Source: Wukongibacter sp050859025 (GTDB lineage: Bacteria; Bacillota; Clostridia; Peptostreptococcales; Caminicellaceae). Taken from it: DNA of 64,000 bases. A model generated the notes under the pieces. The model did no database searches and was not told the origin of the DNA. It worked only from the letters and a program-made list of their open reading frames with translations. Of this stretch, positions 44,270-54,146 are shown one piece after another; position 1 is the stretch's first letter, and each line of letters begins with the position of its first letter. The stretch spans positions 310,001 to 374,000 of the forward strand of contig NZ_CP138200.1 in NCBI RefSeq assembly GCF_050859025.1, read 5' to 3'. The translations under genes were made by a program, and so were the position numbers.

Positions 44270-44371
44270 TAGAGTTTACATAGTAAAACTTAATTTATAC
44301 ATGTACAAATACTCAGTGTTTCTGGGAGTTTTGGATATGTATAAATTAAAGTCTTTACTTAAATCTCTATA
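44268..44371. mobile_element. Family-2 hairpin element, copy 3
   Basis: TATAGAGTTTACATAGTAAAA to AAATCTCTATA, more diverged than copy 2 at its left end. The tandem pair separates the pump from tetR by about 310 bp. Confidence 0.8.
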
Positions 44372-44483
44372 GATCACTAATACAATTACGGTAGTCTATA
44401 GTATAATGTCATATGTAAAAGTATGTCTAATTGTGACCAGCAAATTTAATCTGAATATCCAGGATATCTGCGGGGGTTTGAAG

Positions 44484-45071
44484 ATGAAAAACAAAAAAAA
44501 TAAAAGAGAAGCAATTATCTTTTCTGCACTAGAGGTATTTGAACGGGATGGTTTTCACAAGGCAAAGGTTGAAGAGATTGCTAAGGGTGCAAATGTGGGA
44601 AAAGGAACAATCTATGAATATTTTAAAAGTAAAAAGGACTTATTCTATCAGATGGTTAAAAGCATAATGAGTATGTACTTTGAGAAAATTAGAAATGTTG
44701 CTGAAGAAGATATTGATCCAATTATTAGATTTGAGAATCTCATAAAGTTTCAATTGGGTGCAGAAAGAAGACATGGGAATCTTGGGCATGTAATTCATAT
44801 AGAAGCTATTAAGAGTGGAATAGGTAAAGAACTTAAAGAAATTTATATAGAGTTTAGAAGTAAACAAATAAAGCTGATTCAAGCCATAATTAACAAAGGA
44901 ATAGAAAGTAGTGTGTTCAAAGAGGTAGATACTTATATGGCAGCATTGTTCTTTCTAGGAGGTGTTAACCAATTTGTTCTTGATATAAATCATATAAATG
45001 AAGATAAAAATACAGAAGAGTTAGAAATAAAAAAGCTTTTAGACACCTTCTTGAAAGGTGTAATGAGATAG
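44484..45071 (+). CDS. TetR-family transcriptional regulator
   Basis: 195 aa: an N-terminal helix-turn-helix (KVEEIAKGANVGKGTIYEYF) and a helical ligand domain. ATG 44484 fits where the family normally begins; an in-frame ATG at 44406 would add 26 atypical residues. Likely repressor of the RND operon through the dyad at 39843. The two family-2 elements lie between pump and regulator, so it may now have its own promoter (TATAGTATAAT near 44397). Its terminator has been split by an IS. Confidence 0.9.
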   Translation: MKNKKNKREAIIFSALEVFERDGFHKAKVEEIAKGANVGKGTIYEYFKSKKDLFYQMVKSIMSMYFEKIRNVAEEDIDPIIRFENLIKFQLGAERRHGNLGHVIHIEAIKSGIGKELKEIYIEFRSKQIKLIQAIINKGIESSVFKEVDTYMAALFFLGGVNQFVLDINHINEDKNTEELEIKKLLDTFLKGVMR

Positions 45072-45091
45072 AGAGAATTAAGAAGAATAAA

Positions 45092-45117
45092 ACCATGAGA
45101 TAAACATATCTCATGGT
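45092..45117. terminator. tetR terminator hairpin, first copy flanking the IS
   Basis: 26-bp hairpin with arms ACCATGAGAT.../...ATCTCATGGT, exactly repeated at 46642-46667. The second copy keeps the six-T tail, so the undisturbed site was the intrinsic terminator of tetR. Confidence 0.9.
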
Positions 45118-46641
45118 CAGTCTGTCGACAAAGTATATGAGAGAATCCTAATATTCAAAAAGGATTCTCTCTTTTTATGTAGAATATATATAGTATAGAT
45201 TTCTAAGAAAGGATTGAGTATTGTGCTGACTAAAAGAACAAATGATAATAGATACCAAATTGAAATGAATGCAATTGAAGATCTTGTTCCTAAGGAACAT
45301 TTACTTAGAAAAATCGAAAAAGCTATAGACTTTAATTTCATCTATGATGAAGTTAAGGAGTTATATTCTAAAGATATTGGTAGACCAAGTATAGATCCAG
45401 TTGTTTTAATCAAGATAATATTAATTCAATATCTATATGGAATTTCGTCTATGAGACAAACAATCAAAGAGTTAGAGGTTAATATTGCGTATAGGTGGTT
45501 TATCGGGTACTCAATGAGTGAAAAGATACCCCATTTTTCAACATTTAGTAAGAATTACGAAAGAAGATTTAGAGATAGTAACCTGTTTAATAATATTTTT
45601 GCTAAGATTCTTCAAGAAGCTGATAAGCATAATTATATACATCCTGAACAAGTTTTCATAGATGCTACGCATGTTAAGGCTAGCGCTAATAAGAAAAAGT
45701 ATGTTAAAGAAGAAAAGGTGATTGAAGCTAAAAGATATCAAGAGCAATTAGATAAGGAAATTGCAATTGATAGAGAAAGTCATGGTAAAAAGCCTTTAAA
45801 ACCAAGTACCAATGAAACTAAAAAAAAACAGTAATTTGTAGCAAAACAGATAAAGATAGTGGTATGTTCTACAAAAGTGAAAAGGAAAAGTGTTTTGCTT
45901 ACTCTGTTCATACAGCATGTGATGATAGTAACTTCATTCTAGGTTTCGAAGTTACAGCTGGGAATGTACATGATAGTAAGGCTTTTAACGACGTGTATGA
46001 TAAAGTGAAACAGAGATATTTTGATGATATAGAAATAATTGCTGTAGACGCAGGGTATGTAACACCATATATATGTAAAACAATAATTGATGATAAGAAG
46101 CTACCAGCCATGCCCTATAAAAGACCTATGACTAAAAAAGGGTTTTTTAAAAAATATGAATACATGTATGATGAATACTACGACCAATACATATGCCCGA
46201 ATAATCAGGTATTAAAATATACTACGACAAATAGAGATGGATATAAGGAGTATAAATCGAACCCAAATATATGTAAGAATTGCATATACTTAGATAAATG
46301 TACACAAAGTAAAGCTTATCAAAAGGTTGTAACACGCCATGTTTGGGCAGAATATTTAGAGGAAGCAAATCATTTAAGACATAAACCATTAATTAAAGGA
46401 GCTTACAAGAGAAGAAAAGAAACTATAGAGCGAGTCTTTGCAGATGCAAAAGAGAAGCATGGAATGAGGTATACAAGACTTAGGGGGTTAGCCAGAGTAA
46501 CGATGGAAATAACCCTCAAATTTGCATGCATGAATTTAAAGAAACTAGCCAATAGGCTATGGAAGAAAACTGTATATTTTTATTTATATAGATATAAAAG
46601 CCTACTTTACCGGAGCTTAGTAGGCTTTTGTCGACAATCTG
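45118..46641 (+). mobile_element. IS1182-type insertion sequence, 1524 bp, inside the tetR terminator
   Basis: Ends CAGTCTGTCGACAAA and, in reverse, CAGATTGTCGACAAAAG (about 15 bp with 2 mismatches). A 26-bp direct repeat equal to a whole terminator hairpin flanks it. Inside the left end is another terminator (GAGAGAATCC/GGATTCTCTC and five T, about 45140-45175). Inside the right end is AAAAGCCTACT/AGTAGGCTTTT. The element is thus insulated on both sides. One transposase gene, interrupted at an A9 run. Confidence 0.88.
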
Positions 46642-46676
46642 ACCATGAGATAAACATATCTCATGGTTTTTTATAA
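45223..46676 (+). pseudogene. IS1182-family transposase, in two frames joined at an A9 run
   Basis: Part 1 (to 45834) has the N-terminal pattern (IGRPSIDPVVLIKIILIQYL, then FSTFSKNYERRF and VFIDATHVKASANK). Part 2 (from about 45825) has SVHTACDDSNFILGFEVTAG, VDAGYVTPYICK, the zinc-like CPNNQVLKY...CKNCIYLDKC block and RRKETIERVFADAKEKHGMR with the catalytic Glu. Nine A at 45819-45827 separate the frames; a -1 shift there joins them. This may be programmed slippage or a frameshift mutation. The stop (46676) lies beyond the IS, in the duplicated terminator and flank. GTG 45223 is the likely start. Confidence 0.85.
46642..46667 (+). terminator. tetR terminator hairpin, second copy flanking the IS
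   Basis: Exact direct repeat of 45092-45117, followed by the original T-run. Confidence 0.9.
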
Positions 46677-47354
46677 TTTAAGACAATCATAGCAATATTT
46701 GTTATAACACAACTACAAATCTTATTAAGCTCTGTTAAAATTTTTTTGTTAAAGAGCATATGGTAATTATCTATATCGGATAATTCCTCTAAGTTACAAT
46801 TATAAAAAAACTAATTTTCTAAAGTGATATTGTAATAGGGTGAGTCATTAATATCCAGAACTAAATCTAACGAACAAAGTTACACCCATATCTGGCTTGT
46901 ATTAGAGGAAATGACAGCATCCTTGTTCTAAAGTGCAAAGTAGAAGTAAAATGTACTTAAACACAAATTTTCATAGATTTTAGTGATTTTATAGTTAAAA
47001 TAGTTAAAAATGTTACAGTTTCATATATCATCGTCTGTGAAATTCATATCCTGACCACGAGATTCCAATTGAAGGTGCTACGTTATTTATGTTGGGTTCA
47101 AGCCACAAAATGCTTTGAGGTTATATTCTTACCTTTAAACTACAAATATTACTATTTCTTTATTTTTCTAAAAATAGAGGATATTTACATATAACGTTGA
47201 ATAAATAAATAAACAATATAACTAACTATTCTTTTTAAGAGATGGTAAAGAAGGGAGGTATTACAAGAGTTAGTCCTTATAAAATTTAAAAAGCTTAATT
47301 CTAGAAATGCTATGTGAATTTTATAAGGTATTATAATTTCTTGTATAAAATATT
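46677..47354. other. Intergenic stretch without supported genes
   Basis: A/T-rich. It contains GTTCTAAAGTGCAAAGTA near 46927 (also near 20634), which resembles the outer part of the REP-like repeat. AAGGGAGG near 47250 is followed by no convincing frame. Confidence 0.35.
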
Positions 47355-47630
47355 ATGAATGGAGAAGAGGAAAAAATAATTCAAGATTTTATTAATAGAA
47401 GAAAAGGTACAAATATACAGTTGCAAAAATTTTACATCGTATTTACTATATTAGCAATAGCTTTTTTATTTTACTATAGTGCAAGATTTTATCTTAACAA
47501 GTATGAAAATTGTAATATACCGTTGATACCAGAACGATTCTATGATAATCCCCGTTTAAATATAATTCAGTCTATACTAATAATGTTAGGTATATTTATT
47601 GGATATGTTGCTGTACAAATAATCTTTTAA
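47355..47630 (+). CDS. Small two-helix membrane protein, unrecognised
   Basis: 91 aa: a charged N-terminal region (NGEEEKIIQDFINRRKG) and helices at ~26-44 and ~70-90. No clear ribosome site, but the composition and the terminator that follows support a real gene. No family recognised. Confidence 0.5.
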   Translation: MNGEEEKIIQDFINRRKGTNIQLQKFYIVFTILAIAFLFYYSARFYLNKYENCNIPLIPERFYDNPRLNIIQSILIMLGIFIGYVAVQIIF

Positions 47631-47642
47631 AATATAGTATGG

Positions 47643-47679
47643 CCCCATAATTTTCAAGTTAATCTCGAAAATTATGGGG
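47643..47679. terminator. Bidirectional terminator
   Basis: CCCCATAATTTTC/GAAAATTATGGGG, 13-bp stem, between convergent genes. Confidence 0.75.
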
Positions 47680-47714
47680 ATGATTCATTTAATAATAAGA
47701 GTTAGATATTCTAT

Positions 47715-48659
47715 TTAATTTTCATTTTTAATAATTACTGGAGTAACTTCATGGGTATCTGTTACAGAATCATCACCGTCCCAAGAATATATGTGTTCAT
47801 ATGGCCACACATTCCATGTAAGTAGAGCATCAGTTATAAGTCTATCATCATCATAATAATCTTTATGATAATTTTCTTCAACCGTACCGAAACCAACGTC
47901 AAACGTTGCTAAATCTCCTTCTTCACTCACTAAATAGAAATCAGCATCTAAATCTACTATTCTTTTTTGAGCTCTTACTACAGGGAACCAGTCACCTGTA
48001 TAAGGTTCTACCTTTCTCATTTCAACTAAATTTTGCCAATATCTATAATATTCTGTTTGAACAACATCACCGGCTTCATAGGATAGCGAAGAAGGAAGGA
48101 ATTGAGTTATAGCCCCAGTTAATATTGATAATACAGGATGTTGAAATGCCATTCCTGCATTAAAGAGAAATTCAGTTACACTAAAGTCATCTACATCCTG
48201 AGGGGTGTTGCGTATAACTGTTGTTTCGGCGTCATTATCAACATAAGTTTCAGTGATTTGGTACTGAAAATCACCTGCGTCCACAGGATCGCCATTTGCC
48301 CTCATATTTATATATGATTCTGTTGTCTGCACTTGCTGATTTGCAGACTCGTATAAATAGTCAAGTGCATCATCACCCTTATATTCTTTAATTTTATTCT
48401 TATTTCCATCATAAATTGTAACTCTTGCAATATGTACATTTTCATCGTTAAAGTCTGATTCTGTAAAAGATGTATTTGCTTTTTGGAATTTCTCATTTCT
48501 TAAAGGGTTGTACTTCTTTTTGACATCCAGCCGAGTCACGTGTTTTTTATTAGATTTACTCAGCTTTTCTGTTCCTTGAGCGAAACTTGGTATACACATA
48601 GAGAAAACTAGTATTAAAGATAAGCAAAGTGAAAAAGATTTTTTTAAAGCATTTGTCAT
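47715..48659 (-). CDS. Secreted protein, unrecognised
   Basis: 314 aa; GGAGG 8 bases before the ATG. The signal peptide ends near PSFA. Pro-like basic segment (KLSKSNKKHVTRLDVKKKYN), then a beta-rich acidic domain (RVTIYDGNKNKIKEYKGDDA, YLVSEEGDLATFDVGFGTV) and a hydrophobic helix region in the middle (EFLFNAGMAFQHPVLSILTG). No catalytic motif. Nothing on this strand upstream for 900 bp. Confidence 0.65.
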   Translation of the reverse strand: MTNALKKSFSLCLSLILVFSMCIPSFAQGTEKLSKSNKKHVTRLDVKKKYNPLRNEKFQKANTSFTESDFNDENVHIARVTIYDGNKNKIKEYKGDDALDYLYESANQQVQTTESYINMRANGDPVDAGDFQYQITETYVDNDAETTVIRNTPQDVDDFSVTEFLFNAGMAFQHPVLSILTGAITQFLPSSLSYEAGDVVQTEYYRYWQNLVEMRKVEPYTGDWFPVVRAQKRIVDLDADFYLVSEEGDLATFDVGFGTVEENYHKDYYDDDRLITDALLTWNVWPYEHIYSWDGDDSVTDTHEVTPVIIKNEN

Positions 48660-49142
48660 TTGATATTCCTCCTTTTTTTATGTTTTGGTTATAACTCATG
48701 CTCGCAATAAATTATACAGAAATCAATTTAAAAATATTGTAAAAAATTATATATAAAATATAAAATTAATAAAATTGTAAGATTTTACATTTTTAAATCT
48801 ATTTAATGAATATTCTTATCTCTTAACCTGAGGGTTATCGATTTAACTATACTTGTAATTTGAAAAATATTTTTGTCTAAAATGTATTTACCCACGAGTA
48901 ATTTGAAATGATTTTCGTCAAATTAAATAACTGTACAGTAATATTAATGTCCAATAATAGCACCATATCACATTTAGCTTTTAGGATGTAAATCGTCAAA
49001 TAGTTTAGGAATGTGTGCACTAAATTATAAGGGTTTAAGCCCTTTATCTTCAAAAAGATTGAGAATGAATATTCTCAATCTTTTTGAAGATTTACAAAAT
49101 AGATTCTAATTATACAGTATTAATATTGTACAATTAGATAAT
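48660..49142. other. Intergenic stretch with a long palindrome
   Basis: No gene supported. 48660-48770 is the A/T-rich promoter region of the secreted-protein gene. A 46-bp hairpin lies at 49046-49091. Confidence 0.4.
49046..49091. repeat. 21-bp-stem perfect hairpin
   Basis: Arms ATCTTCAAAAAGATTGAGAAT and complement around GAAT. No T-run beyond the arm. Could be a terminator of a lost gene or a repeat element. Confidence 0.65.
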
Positions 49143-49403
49143 ATGATGTTTTGGACAAACTTTATTTTAAAACCACAAATGCCTGTACTTGATTCACTTG
49201 AAGAGCCTCAGGACAAGATGGATGAAGCTGCGAGGAAAGAAATTGGAGAAGCCTTTGGGAAGCCGATAACCTTTAAAAAGCCCTTTCATGAGATTTTAAA
49301 GAAAATATTACAAGAAGAAAACTCCGCAATTGTAAAGCATATACCCCTATTTCCTACAGAAATAATGATTAACAATAGATACATACATACATATAAGCTA
49401 TAG
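49143..49403 (+). CDS. Doubtful 86-codon ORF or gene fragment
   Basis: The middle (LDSLEEPQDKMDEAARKEIG, then FKKPFHEILKKILQEENSAI) looks protein-like, but there is no ribosome site and both ends are low complexity. It may be a remnant. No function assigned. Confidence 0.25.
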   Translation: MMFWTNFILKPQMPVLDSLEEPQDKMDEAARKEIGEAFGKPITFKKPFHEILKKILQEENSAIVKHIPLFPTEIMINNRYIHTYKL

Positions 49404-49464
49404 AGTACAAAGGGATATAGACAATTTCTTTGTCAAAGTAGATAAGGTAATATAAAATACATTA

Positions 49465-49504
49465 AGCCTATCCCTTAACTACAGAAAGTGTTAAGGGATA
49501 GGCT
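49465..49504. terminator. Hairpin downstream of leuB
   Basis: AGCCTATCCCTTAA/TTAAGGGATAGGCT, 14-bp perfect stem, about 56 bp past leuB on the minus strand. The T-rich flank is on the plus-strand side, so it may stop transcription from both directions. Confidence 0.65.
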
Positions 49505-49560
49505 GATTTTATTCTTACATAGCAATATTATTCTAAGCTATTAGATTCATCCAAGGTTTA

Positions 49561-50631
49561 CTACAAACTCTCAACAACTAATCGTCCCATCTCCCTAGTA
49601 CCAACTAACTTAGAACCTTCACTGTAGATATCTCCAGTACGATACCCATCATTTAGAACCTTTTCCACAGCTCTTTCTATTGCATTTGCTTCATCCTCTA
49701 GATCAAAAGAAAACCTAAGCATCATAGCAGTAGATAAAATTGTAGCAAGGGGATTTGACTTATCCTGACCGGCAATATCAGGAGCAGAGCCGTGGATAGG
49801 CTCATATAAACCAAACCTTCCCTCACCAAGACTAGCAGAGGGAAGCATCCCAATAGAACCAGTAAGCATACTTGCCTCATCGGATAAAATATCACCGAAC
49901 ATATTAGTAGTCACAACCACATCAAATTGCTTTGGATCACGAATGAGCTGCATAGCAGCATTATCAACAAGCATATGATTTAAAGTAACATCGGGATATT
50001 CCTCAGAGATATTGTTAACAGTTTCCCTCCAAAGCCTTGAACTCTCAAGGACATTCATCTTATCAATATTAGTAACCAGCTTACCCCTTTTCCTTGCAAT
50101 CTCAAAGGCCTTTCTAGTTATCCTGTCGACCTCGCCTACGCTGTAAAGCTCAGTATCATAAGCAGCCTCGCCCATATCACCTTCCCTTCGGCCCCTCTCA
50201 CCAAAGTAAATACCACCAGTTAATTCACGAACCACGCATATATCAAAGCCGCCCTCAATTAGCTCGGGCTTTAGAGGACAAGCCTCCTTTAGGGGATCAT
50301 ATAGAACCGCTGGACGAATATTGGCATAAAGGCCAAGCTCCTTTCTTATCTGCAAAAGTCCCTTCTCAGGCCTAAGATGACCAGGAAGAGTATCCCATTT
50401 AGGACCGCCAACGGCTCCCAAAAGAACAGCATCACTGTCCTTACATATCTCAACAGTTTCCTCAGGTAGAGGAGTACCCCTAACATCATAGGCACAGCCC
50501 CCAGCCAAAACCTCAGTAAAAATAAAACTATGACCATAAATATCACCGATTTTCTCAAGAACAAGAAGAGCCTGATCGATGATCTCAGGACCGATTCCAT
50601 CTCCCCTTATAACAGCTATCTTATATTTCAT
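49561..50631 (-). CDS. leuB: 3-isopropylmalate dehydrogenase
   Basis: 356 aa from ATG 50631 (AGGAGG eight bases upstream; the ATG two codons earlier is too close). Motifs: AVIRGDGIGPEI, LLGAVGGPKWD, the catalytic YFGERGRREGDMGEAAYDTE, NMFGDILSDEASMLTGSIG and YEPIHGSAPDIAG. NAD-dependent decarboxylating oxidation of 3-isopropylmalate. It also serves the citramalate route to 2-oxobutyrate (methylmalate oxidation), consistent with cimA in the operon. Last gene of cimA-leuCDB. Confidence 0.97.
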   Translation of the reverse strand: MKYKIAVIRGDGIGPEIIDQALLVLEKIGDIYGHSFIFTEVLAGGCAYDVRGTPLPEETVEICKDSDAVLLGAVGGPKWDTLPGHLRPEKGLLQIRKELGLYANIRPAVLYDPLKEACPLKPELIEGGFDICVVRELTGGIYFGERGRREGDMGEAAYDTELYSVGEVDRITRKAFEIARKRGKLVTNIDKMNVLESSRLWRETVNNISEEYPDVTLNHMLVDNAAMQLIRDPKQFDVVVTTNMFGDILSDEASMLTGSIGMLPSASLGEGRFGLYEPIHGSAPDIAGQDKSNPLATILSTAMMLRFSFDLEDEANAIERAVEKVLNDGYRTGDIYSEGSKLVGTREMGRLVVESL

Positions 50632-50653
50632 TATCATATCCTCCTAAAAAGTA

Positions 50654-51145
50654 CTATACATTTTTTTCAGAAATATAGTTAATTAGACCATCCTTACTAA
50701 TGATTTCCTGCATAAACTCAGGAAGGGGCTCCGCCCTATAGGTCTTATTCTTAGTTAAATTAAAAATCTCACCGGTACCAAAATTAACCTCAAGCTCATC
50801 GCCTGCCTCAATATCATAGGCAGCCTCCTCGCACTCAAGAATAGGAAGACCAATATTAAAAGAATTCCTATAAAAAATCCTAGCAAAAGTAGCAGCAATA
50901 ACACAGGATACCCCCGAAGCCTTAATAGCAATAGGAGCATGCTCCCTAGAAGAACCACAACCAAAATTCCTATGGGCAACAATAATATCGCCGCATTTCA
51001 CCTTAGAAGCAAAGGACTCATCAATATCCTCCATACAAAACCTTGCCAGTTCCTTAGGATCAGAAGTATTTAAATACCTTGCAGGAATAATAACATCAGT
51101 ATCCACATTATCACCATATTTGAAAACCAAACCTTTTTTCTTCAT
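50654..51145 (-). CDS. leuD: 3-isopropylmalate dehydratase small subunit
   Basis: 163 aa, the short archaeal-like form. Motifs: YGDNVDTDVIIPARYLNTSD, HRNFGCGSSREHAPIA and NSFNIGLPILE. Partner of LeuC; isomerises 2- to 3-isopropylmalate and probably citramalate. GGAGGATGTTGAT precedes the ATG. Confidence 0.96.
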   Translation of the reverse strand: MKKKGLVFKYGDNVDTDVIIPARYLNTSDPKELARFCMEDIDESFASKVKCGDIIVAHRNFGCGSSREHAPIAIKASGVSCVIAATFARIFYRNSFNIGLPILECEEAAYDIEAGDELEVNFGTGEIFNLTKNKTYRAEPLPEFMQEIISKDGLINYISEKNV

Positions 51146-51157
51146 ATCAACATCCTC

Positions 51158-52420
51158 CTACTCTATATCCTCTGGATTAGTAATCACACCAGTTAAAGCC
51201 GATGCAGCAGCAACCTCAGGACTAGCCAAATAAACCTCTGACTCAGGATGACCCATTCTACCGACGAAATTACGATTAGTAGTAGCAACAGCCCTTTCGC
51301 CTTCGGCGAGAATTCCCATGTGGCCTCCAAGACATGGACCACAAGTAGGGGTACTAACAACGGCGCCAGCCTTAACAAAGATCTCAATCAAGCCCTCACT
51401 AAGAGCCTGTAGATAAATCTTCTGCGTAGCAGGGAAGACAATAGTCCTGATCCCCTTAGCAACCCTCTTACCATCTAAAATCCTAGCAGCCGCCCTAAGA
51501 TCACTAATTCTACCATTAGTACAGGAGCCAATAACCACCTGATCGATCTTAACACCCTTAGCTTCATCAATAGTGCGGGTATTATCGGGAAGATGAGGAA
51601 AAGAAACAGTAGGTCTAATAGAAGACAAATCAATCTCATAGACCTCATCGTACACAGCATCCACATCGGGAGCGTAGACTTTATACTCCTTAGAAGAGTG
51701 TTCCCTTACATAATCTAAAGTAACATCATCAACTAAGAAAATACCATTCTTTGCACCGGCCTCAATAGCCATATTAGCAATAGTAAACCTATCATCAATA
51801 GATAAATTCATTAAACCCTCACCGACAAACTCCATAGACTTGTAAAGGGCACCATCAACCCCTATCATACCAATGATATGAAGAATAACATCCTTACCGC
51901 TTACCCATTTACCTAGCTTACCAGAAAGAACAAACTTCAAAGCACCAGGAACCTTAAACCAACACTGACCCGTAGCCATACCAGCTGCCATATCAGTACT
52001 ACCGATACCAGTAGAGAATGCTCCAAGGGCACCGTAGGTGCAGGTATGGGAATCGGCACCGATAACCACATCACCGGGAACAACCAAGCCCTTTTCAGGA
52101 ATTAAAGCATGTTCAATACCCATCTCACCAATCTCAAAATAGTTCTCAATCTCCTTATCATAGGCAAACTCCCTAATGCACTTACACTGTTGAGCCGACT
52201 TAATATCCTTACTAGGAGTAAAGTGATCGGGAACAATAGCGATCTTGCTCTTATCAAAAACTTCACTTTTATTCATCTTATTAAACTCATTAACAGCCAC
52301 GGGAGTAGTAATATCATTACCTAAAACCAAATCAAGCTTTGCCTGAATAAACTGCCCAGCACTTACCTTTTCAAGTCCTGCGTGGGCTGCTAGTATTTTC
52401 TGTGTCATAGTCATACCCAT
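51158..52420 (-). CDS. leuC: 3-isopropylmalate dehydratase large subunit
   Basis: 420 aa, aconitase family. The Fe-S cluster cysteines sit in VIGSCTNGRISDLRAAA and STPTCGPCLGGHMG. GADSHTCTYGALGAFSTGIG and FVGRMGHPESEVYLASPEVA are also typical. AGGAGGTCATCAAA precedes ATG 52420. It is 12 bp upstream of leuD. Confidence 0.97.
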   Translation of the reverse strand: MGMTMTQKILAAHAGLEKVSAGQFIQAKLDLVLGNDITTPVAVNEFNKMNKSEVFDKSKIAIVPDHFTPSKDIKSAQQCKCIREFAYDKEIENYFEIGEMGIEHALIPEKGLVVPGDVVIGADSHTCTYGALGAFSTGIGSTDMAAGMATGQCWFKVPGALKFVLSGKLGKWVSGKDVILHIIGMIGVDGALYKSMEFVGEGLMNLSIDDRFTIANMAIEAGAKNGIFLVDDVTLDYVREHSSKEYKVYAPDVDAVYDEVYEIDLSSIRPTVSFPHLPDNTRTIDEAKGVKIDQVVIGSCTNGRISDLRAAARILDGKRVAKGIRTIVFPATQKIYLQALSEGLIEIFVKAGAVVSTPTCGPCLGGHMGILAEGERAVATTNRNFVGRMGHPESEVYLASPEVAAASALTGVITNPEDIE

Positions 52421-52463
52421 TTTGATGACCTCCTTTAATTAATTTACTCAAAAATCCAACTTT

Positions 52464-54026
52464 CTATTTTATCAATTTATATTCAATAGAATCCCTTAGA
52501 GCAATTAAGCTTGCTTCAATAATATCAGTTGATACACCTACAGTAGTCCAGAATTCCTTACCATCGGTAGACTCTATTAAAACCCTAACCTTAGCAGAGG
52601 TAGCATTTTCAGCGTCTAAGACCCTGACCTTGTAGTCAGTCAGGTGAACTTCCTTTAACTGAGGATAGAATATCTCTAAAGCCTTACGCAGGGATTTATT
52701 AAGAGCATTTACTGGTCCATTTCCCTGTTCAGCGGTGATTTCCTCTTGATCGTCAACTATAACCTTAATGATACTTGAAGCCATAAAATCATTGCTAAGA
52801 ATAGAATGCTCACCAATAGTTTTAAAGGAATCTATCTTAAAAGGGGAGGTATATTTTCCAAGGAACTTACGTATAACAAGCTCAAAGGAAGCCTCTGCTC
52901 CTTCATATTGATAGCCCTCATGTTCAAGCTCCTTAAGCTTATCTATGATTTCTTGAGCCTCGGGAGAATCCTTTGAGATTGTGCTATCAACCTTTTTAAT
53001 AAGAGGAAGTACAGTACTTTTTCCTGAAACCTCGGACATTAGAAATCTTCTTCGGTTGCCAACAAGCTCAGGTGAAACATGCTCAAAGGAGCTTGCAGCT
53101 TTTAAAACACCATCTATATGCATTCCTCCCTTATGGGCGAAAGCACCGCCGCCTACATAGGGCATACCATGAGCTAGTTTCAAGTTACTAATCTCGGAAA
53201 CATATCTTGCCGAGGTGGTAAGCTTCTGTATTTTATCATCTGGTATACATTCTAGCTTCATTTTTAGTTGTAAGTTTGCTATTATCGTTGAAAGATTTGC
53301 ATTACCGCATCTTTCACCAAATCCAATGTATGTTCCCTGTATATGGGTAGCCCCTGCTTTTACAGCCATGATTGAGTTGGCTACAGCCATTCCGCAGTCA
53401 TTATGACAATGAATACCTACCTCAACATCAAATGTATCTGAAACCTTTCTTGTAATTTCATATATATCATCTGGGAAGGTACCACCATTGGTATCACATA
53501 GAACTATGGAGTCGGCACCACCATCTACAGCCGCCTTTAGAGCATTTAAAGCATATTCTGGATTTGATTTATAGCCATCAAAGAAATGCTCTGCATCAAA
53601 TATAACTTCCTTATTGTTTTCCTTTAAGTAAAGGATTGTATCGTAGATCATCCTTAGGTTTTCATCCAAGTTAGTTTTAATAATATCTGTTACATGAAAA
53701 TCCCAAGACTTACCGAAAATTGCTATTGCAGGAGTATTGGCTTCTATTAGCGATGCTACATTAGTATCCTCAGCGGCAGAAATACCCTTTCTTCGAGTGC
53801 TGCCAAAAGCAACGATGCTAGAATTCTTTAGTTTTACTGATCTTAGCTTTTCAAAGAATTCCAAATCCTTTACATTCGATCCGGGATTACCAGCCTCAAT
53901 GTAAGCAATACCTAAGCTATCTAGAGCCTTGACGATTTTTAATTTATCATTAACAGAGAAAGAAATGCCTTCCCCTTGAGCTCCATCTCTAAGGGTAGAA
54001 TCAAATATCTTTATTTTTTTACTCAA
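52464..54026 (-). CDS. cimA: (R)-citramalate synthase
   Basis: 520 aa. The N-terminal aldolase-type barrel opens KIFDSTLRDGAQGEGISFSV, with metal ligands in VGIHCHNDCGMAVANS and the block GFGERCGNANLSTIIANL. The C-terminal regulatory domain ends WTTVGVSTDIIEASLIALRD. The GAQGEGISFS opening and 520-residue length fit CimA (acetyl-CoA + pyruvate) rather than LeuA, which is encoded separately at 58119. This gives a threonine-independent route to isoleucine. First gene after the minus-strand T-box. Confidence 0.9.
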   Translation of the reverse strand: MSKKIKIFDSTLRDGAQGEGISFSVNDKLKIVKALDSLGIAYIEAGNPGSNVKDLEFFEKLRSVKLKNSSIVAFGSTRRKGISAAEDTNVASLIEANTPAIAIFGKSWDFHVTDIIKTNLDENLRMIYDTILYLKENNKEVIFDAEHFFDGYKSNPEYALNALKAAVDGGADSIVLCDTNGGTFPDDIYEITRKVSDTFDVEVGIHCHNDCGMAVANSIMAVKAGATHIQGTYIGFGERCGNANLSTIIANLQLKMKLECIPDDKIQKLTTSARYVSEISNLKLAHGMPYVGGGAFAHKGGMHIDGVLKAASSFEHVSPELVGNRRRFLMSEVSGKSTVLPLIKKVDSTISKDSPEAQEIIDKLKELEHEGYQYEGAEASFELVIRKFLGKYTSPFKIDSFKTIGEHSILSNDFMASSIIKVIVDDQEEITAEQGNGPVNALNKSLRKALEIFYPQLKEVHLTDYKVRVLDAENATSAKVRVLIESTDGKEFWTTVGVSTDIIEASLIALRDSIEYKLIK

Positions 54027-54146
54027 AATGAAACCTCCTTTCCAAATTTTGAGTATAATTGCTAGTAAATGAAGACTTAAGTGTATCGAATTTTTGGTTC
54101 TGGCCAGAGTTTTTCCGAAAAAATTTATTTATCTTTAAACTAGCAT

